This document shows, one piece after another, positions 25,867 to 38,400 of a stretch of 64,000 nt of DNA. Source of the DNA: Arenicola marina (taxonomy: Eukaryota; Annelida; Polychaeta; Arenicolidae). The stretch covers positions 4,542,823 to 4,606,822 of the forward strand of contig OZ025252.1 of assembly GCA_964019135.1 (NCBI GenBank). Reading direction: 5' to 3'. Each line of letters begins with the position of its first letter. The stretch's first letter is position 1. The position numbers and the translations under genes are program-made. The notes under the pieces were generated by a model that saw only the letters and a list, made by a program, of their open reading frames with translations, searched no databases and was not told the DNA's origin.

Positions 25867-26167
25867 CTTCGGCAGCTCTTTAACTGCACCCTCTATATAA
25901 TTAAGGAATGGAACTTGCTATGGATACTGTAGATACAGGCGATTCTATTATATATGCATTGCGTGTGGTATATGAAAGTTCATCCAGATTTTGTCGGCTA
26001 AAAATTTATTAAAATTCTGGCACAACACCACCGGACGCCATATTGTTTCCATGAGGATTCTGGGTAATGTATAACCGGAACCGGAAACCCAGTTGTTGTC
26101 GTGCGTGTGGCCAAAACTGAACATATTTCACAAAATAGTTGTTTAAGGTTTCTTCCTCCCAGTAGAG
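25867..26167. promoter_or_regulatory. Likely bidirectional promoter between Ena and SRP9
   Basis: About 300 bases separate the candidate Ena start from the SRP9 start codon. The interval contains a YY1-type CGCCATATTG (26036), two GGAA ETS-like cores in ACCGGAACCGGAAAC near 26073, and a TATAATT near 25894. No experimental start site can be inferred. Confidence 0.4.
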
Positions 26168-28481
26168 ATGCCGTATGTGAAGACCTGGGATGAATTCACA
26201 CGGAGCGTGGAGATGCTGTATTTTAATGATCCATCTAAGGTTAGATTTGGGTTCTGACGACTGCTTCTGGCAAAGCCGTATTGACGGTACAAGACAAGAC
26301 GGCCGATTTTGAGGGGGGTTCGCTCGGTGCCAGTGCCAGTGGACGCATTTCTTTGGTAACCCGGGTGTATCCCGGTAGCACCGGATGCGAACGGTGTGTG
26401 CATTTCATTGGAATGGGCATATCCCTATCGGCACACTCAGAAGTTCCCTGTCACGTGTTGCGGGCCCGAGGCGGGATACCAAACCTGGCCCAAAGAAATG
26501 CACCCGGTGTCCGATGGCCATGCCGAAATGCCCCCAATACGGAACGGTGTAGTGTGCTGTGGCCGCCGATTGGGTTGGCCGCAGGGGAAGGGTGGTGGTG
26601 GGGGTGTCTGTGTGGGGGCTAGGTCGAGCTATTAAGACTTAAGTTAAGACAGAGTGTTACTCGAGTGGTTTCAGTTAAGCGGTTTAACATTCGATTGAGG
26701 GGGTCGCTGGTCGAGATGGTGTTAAGTGTTAAGCAGCTTAACTTTGAAGTAAACCAAAGAGATGATGTGGAGATACAACACTATTTATTAGGATGACTTC
26801 TAGTAACAGTAATGCAGATAGTCTCTAGATCTATAGTCGGCGAGCTGCAGGACGGGATGGCTAATCATGCCTGTCTTGGTTCCAGGAGCATGCTCCTGGC
26901 CCAGAACAACGACAGGGGGCATCTCGCTTGCCATAGACAAAAGGCAGACAAAAGGCACTGCCTTTTAATTGCATTCTGCTAATGCTGCTAATGCCTGGAC
27001 CCCTCCTTCCGCCCCTCCCCCTTTCTTTCACGGGTAACTATCATAATGGCACCGTACGAACACATGGAGCAGAGAGGATCTCAATATCATGTATTGTATA
27101 TAAGGGGGGCATCTCTGCATGTAGTCCTGCGAGGAAGCCGCTGGGGCTACAGCCAATAGTAGATCTGCGACTGGATCCATATCGGAGCGGACAAGTTACA
27201 TCTATAGAATTACTCAGCGTGGGGGGGGACATTTCAGTCTTCAGCAGGATACACCGGTATGGTATGCAGGATTGCCCCCGATGCGGAGAGATATAACAGT
27301 GAGAGATATACGTGACGTGGGTCAGGTATCAGTGCATATGAGAGCTATGTATCAGGGATGGGTATGGCTTAGCTGAGAACCATAGGCTATGTGCTGCAAC
27401 AAATATTATATGGCAGTATTGACTTGGTTACATACAGCCTGGTCAATTCGTGTAGATCTAGTGATGGAACAAATTTATTGTGCTTTTTGATTTGACAAAT
27501 TTGTGATAAAATTTGGGGGTGTCTCTGGAGACCTATTCTGGAGCAAATATCCCAAGGCTATCAAGTGAAATCTCATTTGACTTTTCACAATTTTGTTCCC
27601 AGTATATTCTAACAATTATAAAACTGGACAAGTAAGCACTGTGTAGGGACAGTAAGTATGCAAGTGTTTATAACTCATATCAGATATCTGGGAGGGTGCA
27701 GAGCTTGATGCAACCACACAGACATTGCCTCAGCAGGGTGCGATTCACTGATCCACATGCTGTTAGTCAGGTGACCAGAGTACTCAATGCGAGCATTCTA
27801 GCCCACTGAGCTATCTAGATGGCCCTGCTTAGGATAGGACTTTAGACTTTGATAATCAACCTCAACTTTGGCTTTTAAAGTTAAGTAAAGTAGATAATAA
27901 TTCATGAAGGCTTTCCATTCAGGTTAAGTGATTTGTCATAACAGGGAGCTTAATCAAGATGAGCTGCTTTACTATTAACAGCCTCTGTTTTTAATTTTTA
28001 GTTCCGGTTTACAGTCAAGTACAAACACCATGCAGGAATATTAACAATAAAGGCTACAGATGATCAAGCGGTAAGATTGTTTATTTTCAGCATGATGAAA
28101 ATTCAGTATTAACATTGTGTTGTCCACATATATCACTGTCACAAAATAAGGTCACCTCAAATGTCAAGAACTTCATCAAAAGACTATTAATCCAAGATAA
28201 GATATGGACTAAGTATTTTGTATTCAGTTACCAAATTGATACAGAGAGCGATGTTATTGAATGGACAAGGTGTACGCATGCATTTATCGGGGTCGTATTT
28301 GTGAACCTACTCACACCTGCAACATTTGCTGATTGGGGAATAAATTGAAGCTATTTGAATGACTTTGGTTGTTTCATTTCAGTGTTATCTCTACAAGACG
28401 GAACATGCCCAGGATGTGAGGAAGCTGGACAAACTGACCAATCAACTGATGCGACATATGGCATCGAAAGAATCGAAATAG
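26168..28481 (+). CDS. SRP9: Signal recognition particle 9 kDa subunit, complete
   Basis: SRP9 pairs with SRP14 on the Alu domain of SRP RNA and causes elongation arrest during co-translational targeting. Three exons: 26168-26239 (ends AAG, donor GTTAGA), 28002-28070 (donor GTAAGA), 28383-28481 (stop TAG). All are phase 0, giving 79 residues, close to the family's ~86. Exon 1 reads MPYVKTWDEFTRSVEMLYF, exon 2 FTVKYKHHAGILTIKATDD, exon 3 CYLYKTEHAQDVRKLDKL and ends MRHMASKESK. These match known SRP9 throughout, including the conserved TWxEF start and KYxHxxG core. The ATG is the first after the likely promoter. Intron 1 (1.76 kb) holds repeats. Confidence 0.96.
26500..27300. repeat. Dispersed GC-rich repeat in SRP9 intron 1
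   Basis: Contains an inverted copy (27034-27122) of the repeat at 7208-7294 and 7386-7472, with the TATATAAGGGGGGCATCTC block. It also has CCGAAATGCCCCCAATACGG near 26521 and CCCCCGATGCGGAGA near 27275, which resemble the flanks of the 7.2-kb copies. It is expanded or interrupted relative to those. Confidence 0.5.
27665..27828 (-). repeat. tRNA-derived SINE, truncated
   Basis: The reverse complement begins GGGCCATCTAGATAGCTCAG and continues TGGGCTAGAATGCTCGC. It resembles the head of the 12.1-kb SINE and lacks the full tail. It lies in SRP9 intron 1 near exon 2. Confidence 0.55.
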
Positions 28482-28509
28482 CACAAACTTAACACGCTAG
28501 ATTTAATAT

Positions 28510-28688
28510 TATAATAAAGACCCTGAGTGCCTGTCGCCTATCAGATGGATGAGTGGCTGTGTGTATCCGCCTGTACGGCAGTCTGTGGACTGTCCGACCC
28601 AGGATGAAGTGGTGACTGAGCGAGTTTACATTCCTTCAACATAGAGGAATATTTGGCAGTGTACATACCTTATGAATAAATAATAAAT
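28510..28688 (+). terminator. SRP9 3'UTR with polyadenylation signals
   Basis: AATAAA hexamers occur at about 28512 and, clustered, at 28674-28687 (TGAATAAATAATAAATG), 30 to 205 bases after the SRP9 stop. The second cluster followed by GT-rich sequence (AGTGATTGTGTTG) is the better candidate. Confidence 0.6.
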
Positions 28689-28709
28689 GTTCTGTGAAAA
28701 AGTGATTGT

Positions 28710-30660
28710 GTTGCAGCGTATACTAGATGTTCCCATGATATAGGCTGAACATGAAATATGCCCATAACAGGAAGGCGGCGGGGTTAGGATTTTACTGACG
28801 GAAGTTCAGCTGGGATTTTGTGCTGCTTTGACAAAGTGAAACTAATCATTTCGTAAAAATGAGTAGAGCTTCAATTAGACGTTTTGTTAACGATCCGGTC
28901 AACGTTTAGTCAATTGCGCTGACTTTTTGGGCGCTACGTGACGCATGTCCCGTTGCCAATCAATGAAATCAAAGCTCGTTGTGACACCAAACACGATTCT
29001 CAAGGCGATATTGAATATTTTGGTGTTCTCTAATATGTCCATTGTCGGTTACCAAAGTCTACAATACCAGTTCTATTCATATATATGGCCTGGTATATTA
29101 TAAGCCTATATGTGTAATTTGTGAAGACCAGTTCTGCTAAAACGTCCGGAATATTTGATGCCAATGGATTTGGCCGTTTTCCTGACCCTAGAATGTATGC
29201 CACCCCCAATTATAAAGCATTGACTATTTTAACATAGGAAACCGCACTTCAGGCGCAGTGCAATTGACTTCATCTGACTTCACCGTGGCGTCATTTCGCA
29301 AGGGCCGCTTTGTGCCAAGTGTCATTGTTATTGATCACTTTGATTGCTGAGACTTAACATTGATGTCCCATATTTTCGAGAACAAAAATCATACGTGTTT
29401 GTGCGAAGATTAGTAATGCGCTAGAACAATGATAAAGGAATGGGTGGAACGCTGGTCTATATATCGTACCGGGGTATATTCACGTACACAATTTGAATTA
29501 TTTTCGTAATGCGGTATTCGTCTCAGCAGATCTATCTGAAGGCACATACTCTGGAAAATCAAAAAGACAAATACTTTGCCCAGGGGGTGTTGAAGTATTA
29601 ACACTAAAAGGAACAAACTGTCAGCCCAGAGCCGCATATGTTTCACGTACAAGGCAATATGAACGAACATAAAAGACTCTTTATAAGCTGGCCATATACA
29701 CAACATGTAGGTAAATTTGTCCTGCGAAAAAATGCTCCTTTAATTTACATTTTTGTTTAGTAATAATAAAGATGACCTGAAACGAAATGTACCTGTAGCA
29801 CGATGTCTAATCGTGAAGAGTGCCCATGCAGAATGCTCCTTTTTTGCACTGCGAATCAGGAAGACGAGCCCGGAAGAGTGATTGTCATCAGCGAATTCAA
29901 AGAGTACGTGTGTTGTGGGAGGTGGGGGGGGGATTCCGCACTGGCTCAAATAGGGAGGTCACGGGAAACCTCCCAGATCTCGAAAAATACATGTGTCTTT
30001 CCAGATCACCCCCTGGTCCATTTTCCAAAATGCTAAAAGAAGCCTCCATCAAAATATTATATCCCGGTTAGATCAGGTCGGATCAGATAGAAAGTTTTGT
30101 GATGCACGGTTATTTCATGTAAAAATTCCCAATCACGAGGGTCGGCTAGGGCCCCATTCCCAGTAAGCGATGAATTATTTTCCTCAATCCCAGTTCACAG
30201 TGAAATGAAAAGCCCATCCCCGAGTACCGGAAATACCCCTTGCACTACCTGCACCCCGCCGCAGAATAGGGTTACACTCTCACCATCTGTATCTTCGATT
30301 CGACGTATGATGACGTCACAGTGAATGATATCTGTGTCTCGTGGCAAAACAGAGTGGATAGTTATGTTTTTATTGCATATCTCTGTGAGAAAAATCCATT
30401 CATAATTACCCACATTACAACGACACTTTTGACGTCACCGGCACTTTTCACATCACATTTGAAGTTCAGCCCTGCTCGTCTTTAGTTGCAAAGGATAACA
30501 TACATGCAACAAAATTAACAAAAGTGCATTACAGCAATTAGAAATAATCTGAAAAACGTTACTTGCCTTCCGATTTTGTTATGCGTGATTGCTTCGAACC
30601 TTTCGGCACAGACACCGTCGGATCGTCCGCGATCCGGGTAGAGTTCGAGCTACGAAGACG
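28710..30660. other. Intergenic DNA, no gene recognised
   Basis: Mixed composition with short ORFs lacking splice support or family similarity on either strand. No tandem array or RNA gene seen. Confidence 0.5.
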
Positions 30661-31060
30661 AAATGAGGGGTGGCCTAGCTAAGCCTTGGCCCCGGGGTGG
30701 GGGGGGGGGGGGGGGGTACGTACTGTCATACGAATCTGGTAGGGGGGGGGGGGGGGGGTCCGCGGGTGCCCCTTGATGCCTGGGGGAGCGGACATTTGCG
30801 ATGAAAAAGATGCTCCTACTGAGCGGACATTTATGATGAAAAAGATACCCCTGGATATTTTAAAACTTGCGATGCGACCGGTGGGGGGAGGGGATGTGCC
30901 TTCATAGAGCGGGTTGCCGCGAAAAATATCCCTTCCGAGGGGATTTTGGCTGTAAAACGCCGGATTTGGCGGTGAAAAAGGGGTTCTTTACAGCGGACCC
31001 CCCCCCCGCCCACACCAATGTATTAAGTACCCCCCCCCCCCCGGGACATATGGACATATA
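30660..31060 (+). repeat. Dispersed repeat with poly-G runs
   Basis: Long poly-G tracts (about 30698-30716 and 30743-30758) precede a block with CCCTTGATGCCTGGGGGAGC, TTCATAGAGCGGGTTGCC and ATCCCTTCCGAGGGG. The same ordered blocks recur at 58710-58900. A poly-C run closes it near 31030. Confidence 0.65.
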
Positions 31061-31214
31061 GAGTACTATAATTGTAAAGGCATGTTGCTAAAGAATACGT
31101 TTGGGCTAGACGGGCGTATGTTAATATTGCTTGGGGAAGTTTGGCTTTCTTGTCCACTCACTCTCTAAAATTGATAGCGCCATGACGTATTTTGCCTGTT
31201 GTCATCATACACGA

Positions 31215-31550
31215 CAGGGGCGGATCTAGGGGGTGGGGCGGGGGGGAGGGGGGGGGGGGGGTAGGGGGGTTCAAGTGGGAACTTGAGCATACACTGTACA
31301 AGTCTAGTTCTCCGACGAAATACATAGCAAAGTGACATTTTGTAAACCAGTTGAGGATCCAAGGGCCCTGGAGGTTGCCCTGCATGAAGCAAGGGACTGT
31401 TAACGACGGTTTTTTTCTTCAAATGTATGACTCTTATTGAGAAAGAATGTTCCCCCCCCCAAAAGCAAGTATTCAGGAAGCACCCCCCCCCTCCTCCCCT
31501 ACGCTCTTCGTACATTCTTAGACTACTACTGATAGGCATGTCCGCCCCTG
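31215..31550. mobile_element. Possible hAT-like MITE (CAGGGGCGGA ends)
   Basis: The left end CAGGGGCGGATCTAG and right end TCCGCCCCTG are inverted over ten bases and enclose poly-G and poly-C runs, as in many short nonautonomous hAT elements. I could not find an 8-bp target duplication, so boundaries are tentative. Confidence 0.4.
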
Positions 31551-31559
31551 CACAATAAC

Positions 31560-34340
31560 GCATATATTTCTCAGCAAATGAACACAAAGAAGATACTTAA
31601 TGTATCAAATAAATAAAATGGTTATAAATAGATTAACATCATACTTATAGTTACATGTGGAGCTGACCGTTGCAACGGCTGTACCAAAATAAACATAAAC
31701 AGGAAATGTTACCTTTGACCACAAGCAGTGTCAACGGCCACCGCCAAAGAAAAAGTGGCGCTCCGGACGCTTCTATTGTCTCATATAATTTAACGCTTGG
31801 GCCCCCTGTCGGTGGCACCGGTAAACGACTTGTGTACACACGTTTATGACGTTTCAAATCAGCACAAGTTTTCATTTTTGTGGCGGACAATTCATGGATT
31901 TAAACTGTTTTGCTCATTGGCAGATAATTGGTGAGCGATATGGTAGGTGTTTATTGTCTGTTATGAACCTTAAGGCCTTAGGTTTGTGTTCTTATACGCA
32001 AATTTGGCATTCAGAAACAGCGAAACAACTCCACATGCAACTTTAATATTGGTGAACAAAAGATGTACTTAAGCTGCTTTAATATTACATGTACATGACG
32101 CCGATATCAAGAAGTGATCTTCGGCTTACGTCCGTCGTGCAAATCTTAATGAGATGCCAATTCTGCAGCTCTGGACGATACTATTATGCAGTCACAGCGC
32201 CAGCGCCAGCAAACACACGGTCCGTTTTTTTGCATCCGTCGCCACGTCCGCAAGCGTCGTGCGTCGTCCGTCGTGCGTCGTCCGTTTTAAAGGGATCCAC
32301 TATTATTCAATGGAGCGAACACACGAGTTCACGTCCATCTCCGGCTGCGTCGACTTCGGTCCGGGACCGAATTTGACGCAGGCGGAGAAAAAGGCGGACG
32401 ATTAATTACATTACAGAAGTGAGGTTATCCAGAGGGCTTTGCTGGCCTTGCTGGACTTTGTACCCCAGGTTTTTAATTAACCCAGCGTAGAACATGGAAA
32501 CTGGGTATGGAGAGGCACTTAGAACTTAGTACAAATCATACGATTTCAGAAAATGTGTGTTCGCTGCTTTACACTGAGAACCACGACAGAATACCATCTT
32601 CTAGATTCGAAAGGGGCTTATTTTAGTGAAACCAACTTTCAGGCCGGTATACAAGAACTGAAACCCTAAACTCAATGCGACTGAACTGGTATCGGCAGCT
32701 TAATATATTGACGCAGTCTGAATAATGAACTTAAAGTGTTCGTGCCTTAACTTTATTTTGGGAAGACAACCAAATAAGAATAAGTTTTAATGGGAGTGTA
32801 CCTTTTTTATTCCATGATATCACTATAAACGCGTTCGTCAAAGTAGCAAAAGTGAGGTCCGGCGGGTTCAATTCTGTGAGCATTGCATCTAAGCCTTATG
32901 TAGAAGTTCCCCAATGATGTCACAAGATTGACAGGCGAGCTTTGGTGCGTTGTGTAGGCATTTGTTGGGGAGGGGGGAGGGCGTATATTGTTCTCATGGT
33001 TGAGTGCTTTTCGTTAAGTTCAAGCAGAGAGAATCTGAGTCTCAATGTAAAAACACATGCGTTTGTATTCCCCTTTGACGTCACTTTCTTCACTCCCAGA
33101 ATTGCATGTGCGAAAACAGGTGGAAAAAGTATTTCCTTCTACTATTTGGGCACCAACTGTTTAAACAAAGTAAAGAAAACTTACATTGCCTATTAACCGC
33201 AGCATGCTCCATGGCGAATGCGGGGGGGGGGGGGTGGTCACAGGGGGATAGTGCCCCCCAGGATATATATAGTAACTTAACAACACCCCCTCCCCCGGTC
33301 GCAAGTGTCTCACGGGATCCGCGCCTGGATAGTACTTAAATAAATGGTGCCCCCCCCCCCTTGTAAATTGCTGGATCCACCACTAACATTTCAGCGAAGT
33401 GAAAAGTTGACATTGTATACACGATGTATCAAAGCAAGTTAAAATTGAATTTGTATTCCAAATCAAGTCAAAATTAATTGGGTATCTATCAAATCCAGTC
33501 AAAATTAATTGGGTGTGCATCAAATCAAGTCACAATTGGTACAATTCAATAGCGTTTATTCAATCAGATAATAATTCGATCATAAGAAATACATTCATAT
33601 AACTCATCACGTTAGATGACCCACGCTAAGACTAGTGTCGCTGTCGCTAGGGCCACCCACAGAAGCGAAGTAATGACGAGGATCACACCATTTCCCGTTA
33701 CAGGCGTCCTAAGCTAGTATTGTAATCTGGGGCATGTTTGGTAATCCGACCCCGGCTTCTTCCCTAAATTCGGAGACACCAGCTGCCCCGACCGATCGCC
33801 GGGCTGACTGACTCTCGGCTCTTGGGGGCTGCAAGAGAATATTCTATTAGACATGTCACCAGTGTAGTCAAGCCCAATATGGCTGCAGGTGCATAATCAA
33901 ACCTTATATCATTGCATGACTTAGGGCCCAGTAGCCTTCATGTACACAATAGTGACCAAATACACCAACATTTTATTTAATACTGGCGCTTTCGTTTTCG
34001 GCACGCCAACACGTCGATTTTTTAAATCGACAACGCGATATTATGGCTGCCTTACGACATGGACCACTTCCTAAAATCGACATGCGACATGGACCACTTC
34101 TTAAAATCGAGATGCTAACCCCCCTCCGGGGGATGTGGTCCAGTCAGGCTTTTACTGGAGGACGAACATAAATGCCAATGTCAATAATATGATAATGAAT
34201 GTCAATAATATGCATTCCCGTTGCTTTTATTTTCGTTGTCGTTATTACATCTTATCAACATCCATGGGCTCCAGTTCCTTCACTGTGACTGATTTCTATT
34301 TTCATGCATGTGTTTACATACCCAACATGATTTAAAGTTA
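31560..34340. other. Intergenic repeats, no gene recognised
   Basis: Holds a GTCGTGCGTCGTCC microsatellite near 32250, a poly-G run near 33222 and poly-C near 33351. An imperfect ~34-bp direct repeat (AAATC.AGTCAAAATTAATTGGGT) lies at 33455-33535. A small ORF at 32312-32404 has no splice or family support. Confidence 0.45.
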
Positions 34341-34344
34341 AATG

Positions 34345-34455
34345 GGGTGGCCATAGCCGCAGTTCTGTGGCTGTAGGACGGGCAAAAATCTGAAAGGGCC
34401 CAGTCAGATTTTTGCCCGTCTTACAGCCACAGAACTGGGGCCAGGGTGGCCATAG
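34345..34455. mobile_element. Near-perfect hairpin flanked by 12-bp direct repeats
   Basis: Arms 34360-34393 and 34404-34437 are reverse complements over 34 bases with one mismatch (CAGTTCTGTGGCTGTA start) around a 10-base loop AAGGGCCCAG. The unit is flanked by direct repeats GGGTGGCCATAG at 34345-34356 and 34444-34455. This is a foldback/MITE structure; a structured transcript such as a miRNA precursor is the alternative. Confidence 0.75.
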
Positions 34456-34459
34456 ATAG

Positions 34460-35418
34460 CGTGCTCGACATGACTGTAAAGGGTGACCAGATTCGTTCTG
34501 CAGCAAGATCGTCTTAAATGTGGTTTGTTTTGGTTGTCGAAAGCGGATAATACTGACGTTAATACGAAGAATATCGTCTCGGTTTCTTTTGCATAAGCCT
34601 ACCGTGTGCTGTAGAATGGGCAATTCTTATGTTTAATAGACTGTTAATGTTAAATCAACGCTTTACACCTAGGCGAGTTCTTTATTTCAGCGTCAACCTT
34701 GTATTATCGCCCATATTACAGCATGAATATTATGGGTTATGCCTTATGGGCGATAATCAGATAATACAAAACGTCAGAGCTTGTGTAGGGTCAAAACGCC
34801 AGTGGTGGTAGCAAAGTTATAACCACATGCGCTCAGATATGTTGAAAATTACACTACAAGGTAAAGGCATGTGAAGACTTTTATTAAATGTATCGGTCTG
34901 ACTTTACAACCCCCCACCAATTCTGGCTGTTTCTTATCGCTTAGGTTTGTTTCATTGTTATGCCAAAACTGACATAAATTAGTTCCATAGATGTAACATT
35001 GTTACCCTCTGATATGGTACCAGTTGCAACAGTAGCTACAGTGACCTGCTCACAGGATTTAATCCTGTGAGCACTGAAACTTATATTAAAGCTTTTTCCA
35101 CCAATCCAGACAATTCGGTACCTCCGCTACATTTCCGGCCACTATGACATAACATATAAAACGTCTGTAATTTACACCGTTGCCCCTTGTTGTGACAACA
35201 GTGAATGACAAATAAAAACTGTCAGCCACTACAGGTTAGGCTTAACACATATACCCTACCACATCGCTGTAACCCCCTCCCCCCCCCCTCCTTTTCCCCT
35301 AAATTCTCTGCCCCACAATTAATGATGCCTATATATGCCTTTCCTGAAAATGATCAGTACAAATTATTATCTCTGTTCCTTCATTTTAGGTATTACTGTT
35401 ATTGACACAGCTGCAAAC
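34460..35418 (+). promoter_or_regulatory. Upstream region and 5'UTR of PRORP
   Basis: TTCATTTTAG at 35380-35389 is a good 3' splice acceptor 29 bases before the PRORP start codon, so the 5'UTR is probably spliced. The first exon was not located. Poly-C at about 35275-35288; no other gene in this stretch. Confidence 0.35.
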
Positions 35419-38400
35419 ATGGCAGCTACCATGATGTTGCACCGAAGTCGCTGTTATTTGCTTAAGTACCCAACCTTCTGGATGAATATCTTGAGAGAAG
35501 ACATTGCTTTCTGTGCCTCCCAGATTACACCAGTCGTCTATAAATCAACGAATGTTGAGAGCTTTGTGCCTAACAACAAATCGAACTATGCAAAGCAGCA
35601 GAAGAAAGCACATCAGTTTCAAAGGAATTCTTCTCTTGCCAATAGTAATGATGGCTTGTCAACTTCAACCAACAAAGCAGCAGTCTTTAATGGCAAGTCA
35701 AGTGGTAGCAAAAAAGAGAAAACCTCTAATTCTCTACTCAGAATGTCATCACTTTTCGTGAAATCTGATGGAGAACACAGTGCAAGCAATCCTTTGCATA
35801 AGGACCTGAAAGAAGACTTCCCAGAAGAGGCAGGTGTTGAGGATGGCTATATGAAGAGAAGTCCTCGGTATGGCTTAAATGATTTATATATGGACATGAT
35901 GAAGAAAGGTCCTTTAGGCCGTCTCAGCGCAGCGGAATGGGAGGGATACAATTCAATGTTTGTTGGCCAATCGTCGCTTGAGCATCATTGGCCAGGTCGG
36001 TTTCTGGCCAAGATCAGTGCCCTGGAGCGCAAGGAAGGCTTGCTGGAGCTAGGGCAGTCGCTGTACGACTTCATTGTCGACAGGCAGCCAGAACACTCCA
36101 CGGTACTGCACGCTAAGGCCAGTCTTATCCAGCTGTACGTCCACCAGCACCCAGTGGCCAGTATAGCCAGAGGGGAAGAGGGACCGGTGCGCGACCTCTA
36201 CAGGGAGATCCGAGCCGACTACGAGATCCTGGACGCGACCACGTGCGGGCGGATTATAAGGGCGCTCTACCGGACGTCCCTGTGGCGCGATTGCTTCCAG
36301 CTCCTGGACATGATCCGGTTCACGGCCCAGCCCACAGCCGGGCACTACAGCGCCACCATGGCGGGCGCGGCCAGCCACGGGCAGTTCGACCTCGCCTTCA
36401 AGGTCATGGCCGACATGTATGAAGACGACTTGGCGCCCACCGACGTAGCCTTCGATGGATTCCTCGACTCCGACGACGCCGATGACGGAATCATGAATAG
36501 GCTGCTGAGTGCAGTGAGGCAGTTTGACTGGATTGTCTCGGAGGACACGGTAGATAAACTGAAGCGCTGGTTTGAAAGGTGTGTATCTTCATTTATCCAC
36601 GGATAGAAAATCATAAAACAAAGATACGATGAGGCTATTGCTTTGACTGGTTTAAGCCATCTTGCCTGGTAAAACATTACTTTCGCATAATGTACCGGCG
36701 TTTTAAGATCGCGGTTCGTATATGTTGTGTAGATAGATCTATTTGTTCTGTGGAGACACTTATATTCGGGATGACTATTTGGCTCTCGGGATATAATGCT
36801 CCATAGCGTGAGACTAATGTTACACCAACCAACCAACGTGTTTACTGTATAAATCACGTAATCTGCCATATTTCAGTAAGGAGGAGTCCAGCTGGAGCGG
36901 TAGTAAGATCATGTTGCAAGAAAGGTAACTATAAAACATGGAAATGTTATAGACTCTTAAACGACGACTTTCGCCAATCCTTAGTGCCCCAAATGAATGC
37001 CTATATCAAGCATTATGTTATTTCTTCACTCACAATAGATAGAACTTTCCTAATGTATATAGCTGACTTCAACAGATCCAAGTTAACTCTGTATGTATAG
37101 CATCATGATATTTTTCAGCTTGTATACCTGACAGAGTTCTTTACTGGTGTTTGATCAAACTGTATGCTGCAGGGGGAGCTGTGTGGCATGCGGGCAGCCG
37201 TTTGAACCACTCCGACTGAGCGACGCCGAGTTTAACGACATTCAAGAAGTTTTCCTTAAGAACTCTCTGGCGAACAAGAATGTGTTTTTACGTACATCTC
37301 CGGAAGAAGTAAACGAATTCAGACTGTTCATTGAGACATACACGCCGTTTGACGTGGTTATCGACGGGTTGAACGTGGCTTACAGCACCGTCAAATCCAA
37401 GAAGGTGTCCAACCAACAGAGAGCCAAGCTTGTAAGTCTGCCTCAGCTTCACTGTCGTCATGAATGTTCTGGCCAATCAAACATAACCTTGCTTCTATTT
37501 TAGTATTTATCCTATAAATACCCCCAGCTTAAATGGCCGGCCCGATAGCGTAGTGGGTTAGAGCGGTCGCATTGAGCGCTCTGGCCATCTGAGAGTCTAA
37601 CGTCGCGTGGATCGGCGGTTCGAGTCCCGCTGTGGCCATGTCTGTGTGGTCGCAGGATAAAAATCCCAGGTCTTTTTTCGCAAAGAGTACCTGGGGACAT
37701 GGCTCCGCTCTTCCCTTCCTTCTCCCATTGACGCGATATGACTAGAATTGATTAAAGTTCCTGAATATACAACCAGCCCCCGGCTGAATGTGAATATCGA
37801 AGTAGTTTTTAGTGTATTTTACTGGAATCTTACGTGGCAACTTTTGTTACAAAAAAGATGCATGAGTGACTCGCTATAGCAGTTCGTGGAGATCCACAAT
37901 AATGTAGGTATATCGAGAGGTTATGTGAGGCTAGCGGTGTCCCGGTCGATTATATTACACGACTTCAATGATTGATAACGTCTCAATCAATATCGAAATG
38001 GCTATAAGGTTTTTTTTTGCTGTAATCCTAAAACTTGAAACCGTTCTGTTTCACATCTTATGGCTGACAGACTTACTCTTGCAGGTGTTGCAGGTGGTGG
38101 AACACTTCGCCGTGAAGAAAAACATGAAAGTGGCCATGTTGGGACGGAAACACATGCTGGCGTGGGCCCCGAAAGAAATGGAACAGATACAACGACTGGC
38201 CAATTGCTGGTTTGCGGAAAATATGTAGGTGTTGTCAAATTTTACGAGCTGAGGAAGAAAAAACACGTGTGTGCGCTCCAAGTTTGACGGAATTAATGCC
38301 AGATCTGTCGTAATAAGCTGATTTTGGTCCCTAGAGCAAAATCAACAGTTCTATTCCAGCATTTGATCAACTCATGTTTATCATCTCATATTGCTTCCCT

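Noticed and set aside
32154-32405. Small frame containing MERTHEFTSISG
   Set aside because: No acceptor/donor pair, no family similarity, overlapping another open frame.
35335-35418. Upstream in-frame ATG extending PRORP by 28 residues
   Set aside because: It lies before a good 3' splice acceptor (35388-35389) and would add a non-mitochondrial hydrophobic start; the ATG at 35419 has the better context.
37535-37785. Functional tRNA gene
   Set aside because: A- and B-boxes are present but there is no acceptor-stem pairing, and the sequence continues into a shared SINE body and tail.
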